From Ostrinia nubilalis (Eukaryota > Arthropoda > Insecta > Lepidoptera > Crambidae): 64,000 nucleotides of DNA. Positions within the stretch are counted from its first letter, which is position 1. The number at the start of each line of letters is the position of its first letter. The notes under the pieces are model-generated. The model saw only the letters and a program-made list of their open reading frames with translations, made no database searches and was not told the origin of the DNA. A program made the translations under genes and the position numbers. Below, in pieces: positions 29,241 to 38,889 of this stretch. The DNA lies in NCBI RefSeq assembly GCF_963855985.1, contig NC_087110.1, forward strand, positions 11,275,001-11,339,000. Reading direction: 5' to 3'.

Positions 29241-29710
29241 AACTCCAGTTTTAAATCCGTTGACATCTGCTGCATCTGCCATCTTTTTGGTTAGAAGATT
29301 CTTCCATCTTGCAGCGTAGACCTTTAGCTACAGACCTTAGACAGTATTTTTGTGAAAATTCTTACGCATGGTGGAGGAAGGGACGCTCTAGACACTCAAG
29401 TCTACAAGGAGTCACATGAACTCCAGTTTTAAATCCGTTGACATCTGCTGCATCTGCCATCTTTTTGGCTAGAAGATTCTTCTATCTTGCAGCTTAGACC
29501 TTTAGCTACAGACCTTAGACAGTATTTTTGAAACATTCTTACGCATGGTGGAGAAAGGGACGCTCTAGAGACTCAAGTCTACAAGGAGTCATATGAACTC
29601 CAGTTTTAAATCCGTTGATATCTGCTGCATCTGCCATCTTTTTGGCTAGAAGATTCTTCTATCTTACAGCTTAGACCTTTAGCTACAGACCTTAGACAGT
29701 ATTTTTTATT
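29241..29710. repeat. Tandem array, about 178-bp unit, about 2.6 copies
   Basis: Units begin AACTCCAGTTTTAAATCCG at 29,241, 29,419 and 29,596. Each contains TGGTGGAGGAAGGGACGCTC-like and CTACAGACCTTAGACAG words. The same array, longer, lies in copy 2 (31,822-32,820). The unit is internal to the TTAA-flanked element. Confidence 0.85.
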
Positions 29711-31821
29711 ATTTATTTGTGTCAGTGTGCTCTTCTAAAGAGTGTAAGACGATTGTATGTAGGTACTATTAAAATGAAATTTTAACTCATTGGTTTTGTC
29801 TCATATTTGAGGAATGTACTATGTATCATGAGTAGAGTCTTCGTTTAAAAGGATGCGAACGATTTAAATTTCAATAGGTAGACAAAATTGATAATTCTTA
29901 ATTATCAAAAATTTAAGCTTTCTCCAGTAACACTGATATTATTATACTGTGACTCATCAAAGTCATCATTGTCAAAAATATTGACAAATCGCGAACTGTC
30001 ACGGCCAAAAAACTGACACGCGTCCGTCCTCCGTAAGCGCCACCGCGCGACTGATTGAGATTGTTCAAGCCGTCATGGACGATTTTTTCCACATTTTTTA
30101 ACATTGTAACTAAATAAGACGCAATATAAAAATTTCATCCGTTAAAAGCCCTCAAGTTATTTCTGAACTTTAGTTTAGTAAAAGATTTAGAATCTCAAAT
30201 CGCTTAATTTAAAAATAAAACCATAAATAGAAAACGAATAGAGGTAACTTTGGGAATTTATTCTATCGAGTCAACTTCATCAAATCGTGTTTCCATCCGT
30301 TAATAGCCCTAGAAAATATCCTCAACTATGCCCAATAAAAATCTTAGCCTTTAATTTTACTGTTTAGTACCTCAAAAATGAAAAATGAAAACCTCATTTT
30401 CGCCATTTTCTCTGCTACCCGGCCTTAACGTATTTTTGCTGCGAAAAGTCGAAATGAAAATTAAATATAATTTTATTAACTCCGAAAGCGGCGTCTTCGC
30501 TACATTAACTCGCAAATAATTTAAATATGGCATTACGTTTGGAAAATGGAAGGGGTCTTTATTAAAAGGAAAAGCTTTAGTGCTGTGCTGCTGTCGATAT
30601 GGTTTATATTTTTTTTGTAGGGCCTTATCAGCCTAAGCCAGCAAGCCCAGAGGTACTGTTCTCAGTCACTTATGGTACTCGTATTTTGATGTGATATAGA
30701 TTTTGTTCTAAAAAACGATAATATTATCATTTAATTGTCTGCTACGTCTATTTGGGCTAATCTACCAACATTCATTGCTACTTAAAATAGGTGTTCTTTG
30801 TTTATAAGTATAGTTTTCCCATGCAAAAAGTGGTTTGAGTACAGAAATACTTTTTTCGGTTCAGACAGTTCACTACACTTGTTCAATCCAAGATTGGCTG
30901 TAAAACAGGTACCTAATTGAATCTAATTTTAAAACTCATAAAACTCATTTATTTTTGCAAATACGTTTTTAAAAAGCACTTTTACACGTCCCAGTATTAA
31001 GGCTTGGTATTTCTGCTAAAGTAGGTATTTCGCGCTGTCAAAATCTGCGCGCGCAATACTTCGCCGAAGACAGCGCGCCAAAGAGCTCTCGCGGCTACAC
31101 AGTATAGAAATACGCAGTTGGTTAGGTTAGGTTGACTTCCTTCCGTTCAAGCGTCACACTCACAGCACTTTCTAATACAAATCATATTATTATCCAAGTG
31201 ATACAAATTAAAACAACTTTCAAAATTTTTGGGAATATATTTTAGAATCGAATAAATATAGAATATAACTGCCAAAGTAAACACGGTTCAAAGAGGCGTG
31301 GCGTCACCCGACCTTCCGGAAGTTCCGCGCCGGCTAAAAGAATTTCAAGATTACGTCACCCGATCTATCGGTAGATCCTCGGGAGCTTGAGCGATTGGAA
31401 AAACATTTTATGAATAGTTACTCGTAGTAGCGATTATTTAGAGCTTGGATAATAAATTATAGTTGTTGCAATTCACAAAGCTTTGCATGTGGTTAATTAC
31501 GTTAATCAGTACACGCATCAATTTTGTTCAGTCTTTTTGTTTATTAATAAATGTATCATACTAAAATTGCATACATATTTGTTTGTATTGGTCTGGGTGT
31601 TTTCTTTCCATAATTTATGTATAACGTATGTACGGGGCTCTGTATCGAAAATCACTATGAGCAATGAGCATCACACACTGTTACCTGGAGTGCATTACCG
31701 CAGCAAAATGTTTATAAATGTTGTGCTTTAGAGAGTCGAGAGTATAGCAGATAATTAGTCCATCGTGAGCAGAAATTTGTCCACTAATAGCAAAATTCGT
31801 TCAAATTATAGTTTTAAAGTT

Positions 31822-32820
31822 ATTGGCTAGAAGATTCTTTTATCTTGCAGCTTAGACCTTTAGCTACAGACCTTAGACAGTATTTTTGAAACATTCTTAC
31901 GCATGGTGGAGGAAGGGACGCTCTAGAGCAGTGGTTCTTAACCGGTGGTCCGCGGACCACTAGTGGTCCCTGGAGGCATTCCAAGTGGTCCATGATGTGC
32001 ACTTGCACACCTTGGTCAAAACCACTTTTAACTGATTTTTTCAGTCAAACTGGTTTTGACCGATTATGAGGTGGTCCCTGACAAGACAGAAATTTGGTAA
32101 AATGGTCCCTCATGACTTAAAGGTTAAGAACCACTGCTCTAGAGACTCAAAACTACAAGGATACACATGAACTCCAGTTTTAAATCCGTTAATATCTGCT
32201 GCATCTGCCATGTTTTTGGCTATAAGTTTCTTCTATCTTACGGCTTAGACCTTTAGCTACAGACCTTAGACAGTATTTTTGTGAAAATTCTTACGCATGG
32301 TGGAGGAAGGGACGCTCTAGACACTCAAGTCTACAAGGAGTCACATCAACTCCATTTTTAAATTTTTAAATCCGTTGACATCTGCTGCATCTGCCATCTT
32401 TTTGGGTAGAAGATTCTTCCATCTTGCAGCGTAGACCTTTAGCTACAGACCTTAGACAGTATTTTTTTGAAAATTCTTACGCATGGTGGAGGAAGGGACG
32501 CTCTAGACACTCAAGTATACAAGGAGTCACATGAACTCCAGTTTTAAATCCGTTGACATCTGCTGCATCTGCCATCTTTTTGGCTAGAAGATTCTTCTAT
32601 CTTGCAGCTTAGACCTTTAGCTACAGACCTTAGACAGTATTTTTGAAACATTCTTACGCATGGTGGAGGAAGGGACGCTCTAGAGAATCAAGTCTACAAG
32701 GAGTCATATGAACTCCAGTTTTAAATCCGTTGACATCTGCTGCATCTGCCATCTTTTTGGCTAGAAGATTCTTCTATTTTACAGCTTAGACCTTTAGCTA
32801 CAGACCTTAGACAGTATTTT
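31822..32820. repeat. Tandem array, about 178-bp unit, about five units with a MITE inside
   Basis: Units begin at 32,170, 32,348, 32,534 and 32,711, plus a partial unit at 31,822. The first is split by the 208-bp MITE, whose target CTCTAGAG is intact in neighbouring units. Confidence 0.85.
31929..32136. mobile_element. hAT-type MITE with 8-bp target duplication
   Basis: 208 bp with ends CAGTGGTTCTTAACC and GGTTAAGAACCACTG, exact inverted repeats (a one-base offset inside). It is flanked by the perfect 8-bp duplication CTCTAGAG (31,921-31,928 and 32,137-32,144). Units of the 178-bp array elsewhere show the empty site (GACGCTCTAGAGACTCAAG). Such ends and 8-bp duplications are characteristic of hAT elements. 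Confidence 0.95.
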
Positions 32821-33544
32821 TTATTATTTATTTGTGTCAGTGTGCTCTTCTAAAGAGTGTAAGACGATTGTATGTAGGTACTATTAAAATGTAATTTTAA
32901 CTCATTGGTTTTGTCTCATATTTGAGGAATGTACTATGTATCATGAGTAGAGTCTTCGTTTAAAAGGATGCGAACGATTTAAATTTCAATAGGTAGACAA
33001 AATTGATAATTTTTAATTATCAAAAATTTAAGCTTTCTCCAGTAACACTGATATTATTATACTGTGACTCATCAAAGTCATCATTGTCAAAAATATTGAC
33101 AAATCGCGAACTGTCACGGCCAAAAAACTGACACGCGTCCGTCCTCCGTAAGCGCCACCGCGCGACTGATTGAGATTGTCCAAGCCGTCATGGACGATTT
33201 TTTCCACATTTTCTAACATAGTAACTAAATAAGACGCAATATAAAAATTTCATCCGTTAAAAGCCCTCAAGTTATTTCTGAACTTTAGTTTAGTAAAAGA
33301 TTTAGAATCTCAAATCGCTTATTTTAAAAATAAAACCATAAATAGAAAACGAATAGAGGTAACTTTGGGAATTTATTCTATCGAGTCAACTTCATCAAAT
33401 CGTGTTTCCATCCGTTAATAGCCCTAGAAAATATCCTCAACTATGCCCAATAAAAATCTTAGCCTTTAATTTTACTGTTTAGTACCTCAAAAATGAAAAA
33501 TGAAAACCTCATTTTCGCCATTTTCTCTGCTACCCGGCCTTAAC

Positions 33545-33980
33545 TCTACCACTGCTTCGGGACAATAAATGGGCCAGAGCTATTGTCAGCCTCTTTTTCA
33601 AAGATTTACAGTCTTTAAAATATACAAATTATAGTCATAAGTATTGATGCGAGCTAGGCAGTTAGACATTCCAAGCATTTTTATCTTTTATAACTAATCA
33701 TGAACTTTATAGTAGCCCTTTTTCATTAAAGTGCTTTTAATATTTGCTTTTAATTATATTTTCGATTCGTTTGTCGATATCGATGTCCAACTACACGTCT
33801 CTACCACTGACCGAGGTGGTCGGAATTTCTGTGAACCTTCCATTACGAAGCCGCTGCCATGTACCTTCATATACATGTATGTATAATGTAACATAATGCA
33901 CACGTGTGGATTAACTGATAAGGCCAGAGTGACCCAGGTGAGACGACTGAAGGGTTGGACGTAGATAGATGATCATACTA
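33545..33980. other. No gene recognised
   Basis: AT-rich spacer between the TTAA element and a LINE tail. No supported ORF or repeat. Confidence 0.4.
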
Positions 33981-34157
33981 CTACTAGCGACTGCCCGCGA
34001 CTTCGTACGCGTGGATCCCGTTTTACCTTCATCTATCTTACGCGGTTTAGATTTTTTCATACAAATGTTTTTTCCCGCTAACTTCCGTTCCCGTGGGAAT
34101 TTTGCAATATCCTGTTGCAACTAAGCTTTGAGTTTACTAAGGTACCTGCATGCCAAA

Positions 34158-35388
34158 GGATGATGGGCACAAATGTATGGAAAGTGGTACCCGCTCCAAT
34201 AGCCATAACCAATATATATTTTAAAAGGCCTTTAGATGTAGGAAAATGTCTGCTATGGGGCCAGTTCTAATTCACGTTTTGAAAGCAGTAATTCCACTAA
34301 GTATTATAATGAAAGTATAACACAATCATCCATGTATACGAGTATTTATTATGACTACAATCTATTAATATAACTAAAAGAAGCATTGAAAAGGAAAGGA
34401 TTATACCTACGATGAACTACCCAAGCTATTAGCCCTTTATTCGCTTTCATCATCATCATCATGATCATTTTAGCCATAGGACGTCCAGTTGAACATAGGC
34501 CTCCCCCAATGATTTCCACAATGGCCGGTTGGTGGCGGCCTGCATCCAGTGCCTTCCCGCTACCTTTATGAGGTCGTCGGTCGATCTTGTGGGTGGACTT
34601 ATTGGGTCTTGTGGGTTTATTCGCTTTAGCAACCCATAATAAAACCCTTAAGAAGTAATAAAACTTGAACCCCTTTATTAAAATAAAAGTGACACCCTAG
34701 TTGAACTCTGGCTTAAATTGTCATTTAGTATGGAAATGTCATTTTAATCCAAGGTTCTTCCTAGGTGTAACTTTTTATTAATAAGGGGGTAGTACTTCTT
34801 TAAATAAAAATATTTATTTCACAATTATCCCCATCAATAATTATAGAGTTAAGGAAGGATGCTGGAGCAGTAAACCCTTCCTGCCTCGCATAACCCAAGT
34901 ACCATACGATGGACACGTATGATACTTCTTCTTCTTCTTCCTCGGTCCCTCACTGATGAGGATCGCGACCACAGATAGTGTTCCTCCACAGACTGCGGTC
35001 ATAAGCTGTGTGGACCGCACGATGCAAACTCCCGCCCACCGTCTTCCTCGCCGCGTCCGACCATCTCGTCGATGCCCTGCCCCGAGCGCATCCCCCTTCA
35101 TACTGTATGATACTTAGGTTACACAAAAAGTATCTTTATCTTCGAACGCAACCAGATCTGAGGCTGGTGGCCATAGTAAATGTTGTTCGTCTTGGTAAGA
35201 CCTTTCAAATGACACTACAAATATAACTATTGGAGCCGGGTACCATTATGCAAAAAAGTATGTATATCTTCGTACACAACCAGATCTGAGGCTGGTGGTC
35301 ATAGTAAAAGTTGTTCATCTTGGTAAGACCTTTCAAACGATACTAGACACGTATCTATTGGAGCCGGGTACCATTTTGCCCATTGTCC
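34158..35388. mobile_element. Spy-like non-autonomous DNA transposon, copy 2
   Basis: Same ends as the 26,921-27,963 copy (GGATGATGGGCACAAATG ... TTTTGCCCATTGTCC). It is 1231 bp, matching 1043 bp plus a 177-bp LINE insertion and its 11-bp duplication. It was inserted precisely between AAA and TTT of a LINE tail with no loss and no duplication of bases. Confidence 0.8.
34928..35104 (-). mobile_element. LINE 3' end inserted in Spy copy 2, perfect 11-bp target duplication
   Basis: Flanked by GTATGATACTT at 34,917-34,927 and 35,105-35,115. Starts with a CTTCTTCTTCTTC tract, i.e. a (GAA)n tail in antisense. On the - strand it encodes remnants like DRSLWRNT near the C-terminus of a LINE reverse transcriptase. 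The empty site is in Spy copy 1 (near 27,680-27,690). Confidence 0.88.
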
Positions 35389-35610
35389 TTTCAAGCGTCT
35401 AACTTAGCGGTTTAGATTTTTCATACAAAAGGATTTTCCCGCTAATTCCCGTTCCCGTGAGAATTTCGGGAATTCCTTTCTTAGTACACCTCTATGGTAC
35501 CTAAGCTACGTCCCTTCCAAATTTCAAGTGCCTACGTTTAGCCGTTTAGGCTGTGCGTTGATATGTCAGTGAGTCAGTTTCTCCTTTTATATATTTAGAT
35601 CATTATGGAT

Positions 35611-35799
35611 CGTTTCATCCACGAAGACGCGCCCCACCATTCTTCCGCTAATGTTTGAGTGTTATCGGTACACGCTAAATCATCCATGAGTGCACATGCA
35701 CACTACAATAATGACGCTCGGATTGCTCGGATCAAACTCCCCGCACCCCGCGCTTCCCTCGACCAAAAATTGGTGGGGCGCGTCTTCGTGGATGAAACG
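35611..35799. repeat. MITE with 28-bp inverted ends
   Basis: Ends CGTTTCATCCACGAAGACGC and GCGTCTTCGTGGATGAAACG are exact complements and continue to GCCCCACCA/TGGTGGGGC. The 189-bp element lacks coding content; open frames here read through the arms. No clear flanking duplication. Confidence 0.85.
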
Positions 35800-35904
35800 A
35801 GCTATATCACGTACGTACCTAACTCTGTCTCTTTGTTATCATAATAGTCTAAGACCTGATAACCAATTTTAATGACTTTTTAGAAAAGAATTGGTCCCGT
35901 TCAT

Positions 35905-36030
35905 CCCTCGTGGAAAGCATACCTATTCGGATGCGGGCCGTGCAGGACCGGTCGTTATGGAAAGCCTTGGGAGAGGCCTTTGTCCAGCAGTGGAAGTCAT
36001 TTGGCTGACATTAACGAACGAATAAAGCAT
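35905..36030 (+). mobile_element. LINE reverse-transcriptase 3' remnant, AACG tail
   Basis: GGATGCGGGCCGTGCAGGAC, then GAGGCCTTTGTCCAGCAGTG, a TGA stop and AACGAACGAA tail; encodes the FVQQWKSFG-type C-terminus. Confidence 0.7.
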
Positions 36031-36039
36031 ATTCGGTGT

Positions 36040-36205
36040 AGTGATAGATTGTGACATAGGGATACAGGATAGTTTTTATTCCGGTTTTAAAGAGGGGCAC
36101 GCGCACAATGAAGCTTTTTTGAAAAGGGGACTTTTGTAGACGATTAATTTTTGTGACTGACCCCGAAATTCACGCAGGTGAAACCGCGGTCAAAGCTAGG
36201 ACAGG
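36040..36205 (+). repeat. Degenerate LINE 3' tail
   Basis: GGATAGTTTTTATTCCGGTT ... AATTCACGCAGGTGAAACCG ... AAAGCTAGG, a decayed copy of the 23.74-23.98 kb type. Confidence 0.6.
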
Positions 36206-38015
36206 TATGAAATGAGTTAAACCTAACTAGGTTTTTAATAAAGTAAACTTAACTGCACATGAAACGATTTACATAGAAATAACACAAGAAATCCTTCTGA
36301 ATGCAATAAAGCCGACAGCATTAAATTCTCTGGAAAGAACTAGAACAGGATATAAAACTTGGAAAAACTGCACGAGATTTTCATTAAACTCTGAATTACT
36401 TTGCGCCCCATACTAATAAACGAAATTGGTTATTTTACATTTAAAGAGCGATAGTGATGATGGTAAATGAGTAACTCTTTTATAATGCGAACAGCTAGGG
36501 ACTGGAATTCGCTGACTACTGCTATTTCCTGACATTATAATCCGTGCCTTTTCAATGCCACCTCTTTAAGGAGTTCAATTACGATATTTTGTCCTACAGA
36601 CTGTTTCAGCGTTGACCAGTTGGTACCACTGTATTAGTCACTAGCGAATGACAGGACCTTACTATACAGTAGTGCCAACGGATAAGGGCAAATACGATGC
36701 TCTCATTGAGTTTGCGAACTGATGACGCACTATCTTCTTTGCCATACAAATTGGTCACATTTTGACAGATCAAGATCATAAAAAGTTTGTAAATTGACTA
36801 AGTAGTGTTTAATTACCCTGTTGTAAACTAAAACAAAGGAAAGCGTTAACGAACTTTAGAAAAGGTAATCAAATGAAAAACGAGATAAGAGATTTCAAGA
36901 AACGTCCATAATTTTACCAAAACCAACGTTAAAACACAAGAAAATTAACTTTCTCTGAAATCTTAATAACAAGTCTGAAAGAACACAGCGACAATACTGA
37001 AAGCGGAGTTATAATAATTAGCAAGGCTTATTTCATTCGGATTCTAAAATAATTTCATCTCGGAAGGTACACAGTGAACATGAATGTCAGTAGTTCAAAA
37101 ATAAACAGTTAAAATAAAGCCTAGAATTATAGTAAAAACAAAAACAAAACTTTACAAACACTACAAGCAAGAAGAAATAAAATTTCTTCTCTTTTGATGG
37201 CTAGGACGTGGTCCTGAGAATCACGATTTTTATCAAAAGTTACTTGTGAAGTTATTAATATTTTTGACACACTTTTTTACAGTGAAATTCCTTTTTCATC
37301 TCACAACGAAGAATATGACTTGAGGAGAACGGGACTATTCATACCTCTCGTTCTGACTCCTGTGTAGCCAGGATCTACAGCTTGACGGCCAACAAAAACC
37401 CAACCAGTGAAGGTCAAGTTTGCCCCGGGGGAAAGTTGACTTGGCTTGAGGAGAAGAAAGGCTGATTTCACACTAGCAGTGGCAATGAAAAAGCGGTTTA
37501 TACAAAGATTTCTTACATGCTACGACGGCCAAAAGATTATATGGCTCGTGTTCACTGTTTTTATTGGTACTATGTACTTGTTTATTACAAACCTACTGCT
37601 CATTCCTACTGTTGTCAACGCGTTAGAAAGCTTTTAGCATTAACATAAAAATAAATGTGATTATCTTAGTGCGTAGTAATTCTCAATTTGAGAAAAAGTC
37701 GCTTATTACATTTTTTGTAGGAACTTACGAAGGATTAAATTTAGCGTCTGATATTTTTTGAACAAGAAAATAAGGCTTTTTTTTAGGATCATCTATAAAT
37801 AATAGTAATCTGCCTATCTTAGTGACGTAATTGGTATTTTTGGTGAACTAGCAATCTCCATATTCAATAGAGGGTAAAATGGGCTGATTTTATACTCACT
37901 TTTATTACGGCTGAAATAACTTTGCTTGTAGCGCGGAACAAACGAGTGTTTAAAACGAGGGTAGGTGGATGTTACATTTGCGCGTGCGCCATTTAGTTAC
38001 CACTGTTAGCTATAC
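36206..38015. other. No gene supported
   Basis: AT-rich. Contains a fragment of the NSLPAAV LINE family near 36,485-36,560 (AACAGCTAGGGACTGGAATT). A 63-codon frame at 37,446-37,637 has a hydrophobic middle but no homologous motif that I recognise. Confidence 0.4.
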
Positions 38016-38017
38016 TA

Positions 38018-38228
38018 ATTATTATAAATGCGAAAGTAACTCTGTCTTACTTTCACGCCTAAACCACTGAACCGATTTTGATGAAATTTGGCAGAGAGAT
38101 AGTTTGAGTCCCGGGAAAGGAAATTAGGATAGTTTTTATCCCTGTTTTTGAAACAGGGACGCGCGCGATTAAATTTTTCTGTGACAGACAAAATTCCACG
38201 CGGGCGAAGCCGCGGGCGGAAAGTTAGT
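38018..38228 (+). mobile_element. LINE 3' tail, TCTGTCT type
   Basis: ATTATAAATGCGAAAGTAAC ... GATTTTGATGAAATTTGGCA ... GCGGGCGGAAAGTTAGT, same as 23.74-23.98 kb. Confidence 0.7.
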
Positions 38229-38440
38229 CCTTTATAACTGCGGAGAAAAATGTTACCAATAATATAATTGGTTATTCAAAACATTTCCCCACTCCACTCC
38301 GCATTGGTGAAAAGTAAAAATCTTTAACTTTCACATCAGCATAGAAGATGATCAAAAATGTCATCATCATCGGCTGGTCATTTAGTTTTCACTGCAGGAG
38401 CACGAGCCTCTCTAATTTACCAGAGGAAGGATTTGACATA

Positions 38441-38877
38441 CAGGGTGGAATTTTGTAATGCCACCTGGAGGGAAAGTTCTCTTAATACTGCAGATAGAAA
38501 AAAATACTGAAAGAAAACATTCCTTTATTTTGGAAAAGAAAGAGAACTGCATTCAAAGATTTTAGAAAAATTTTAGAAAATTCACTACCATACCATACAA
38601 TTTTCTGTACATAATTAAAACTATTTAAGATTTCATGGTTTTCCTTACATTTGATTTATCAAGTTTGTTAGAGAGTTGATCGATGTAATAAAAATACAGG
38701 GTGTGATTCAGATTTTGGTTGGTTCGATTCCCGGGTGTGGCAAGCATATTTTTGGAAATCTTTGAATGCAGTTCTATTTCTTTTTAAAAATAAAGGAATG
38801 TTTTCTTTGAGAAAACATTTTTATATACAATATTAAGAGTACTTTCCCTTCAGGTGGCATTACAAAATTCCACCCTG
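38441..38877. repeat. MITE with long inverted ends beginning CAGGGTGGAATTTTG
   Basis: CAGGGTGGAATTTTGTAATG...CTCTTAATA and its complement lie at the two ends, flanked by ATA and TAT. A second inner pair (AACATTCCTTTATTTT and its complement; GAACTGCATTCAAAGAT and its complement) lengthens the arms to about 150 bp. The centre includes a tRNA-like GGTTCGATTCCCGG word near 38,730. Confidence 0.85.
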
Positions 38878-38889
38878 TATACTCTCCAC

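Larger units (their letters stand above)
26656..30424. mobile_element. TTAA-flanked non-autonomous element, copy 1 (3.8 kb with nested insertion)
   Basis: Starts GGCTTGGTATTTCTGC directly after TTAA (26,652-26,655) and ends CTGCTACCCGGCC directly before TTAA (30,425-30,428). The short ends are imperfectly inverted (GGCnnGGTA). Copy 2 at 31,001-33,539 shares the same ends, but flanks outside the TTAA are unrelated (ATTAC/CGTAT here; CAGTA/CTCTA there), so both are separate insertions with a TTAA target, as for piggyBac-like elements. Relative to copy 2 it holds an extra 1043-bp element (26,921-27,963) and an extra approximately 0.7-kb segment (about 28,540-29,240), and has fewer internal tandem units. 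No transposase frame is present. Two small frames conserved between copies (28,170-28,442 + and 29,913-30,104 -) probably just reflect shared element sequence. Confidence 0.75.
31001..33539. mobile_element. TTAA-flanked non-autonomous element, copy 2 (2.5 kb)
   Basis: Flanked by TTAA at 30,997-31,000 and 33,540-33,543. It aligns end to end with copy 1 apart from the missing Spy-like element, a missing approximately 0.7-kb segment, a longer 178-bp array, and a hAT-type MITE (31,929-32,136). Copy 1 carries an extra 15-bp duplication (AGTTTAGAAATACGC) near its left end. High identity suggests both inserted fairly recently. Confidence 0.75.
33985..35605 (+). mobile_element. LINE 3' tail split by the second Spy-like element
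   Basis: The tail reads CGACTGCCCGCGACTTCGTA...CTGCATGCCAAA (up to 34,157), is interrupted, and resumes TTTCAAGCGTCTAACTTAGC at 35,389, running to about 35,605. An uninterrupted relative at 59.80-60.05 kb reads GCCAAATTTCAAGAG across the same point. Confidence 0.8.

Noticed and set aside
29241..29710. CRISPR-like array
   Set aside because: Units of about 178 bp are tandem with no unique spacers, in a eukaryotic transposon.
28170..31731. Paired frames at 28,170-28,442 and 31,483-31,731 as genes
   Set aside because: Same reasoning: shared transposon sequence, hydrophobic AT-rich translation, no motif.
29913..33219. Conserved 63-codon frame (29,913-30,104 and 33,028-33,219, -) as a gene
   Set aside because: It is kept in both copies only because the element copies are young; no family motif, and the differences include amino acid changes. 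Left open for a check in other copies.
26652..33543. Segmental (tandem) duplication of a 2.5-3.8 kb block
   Set aside because: Both blocks end exactly at TTAA, flanks outside differ, and the ends are imperfectly inverted, which fits two transposon insertions better.
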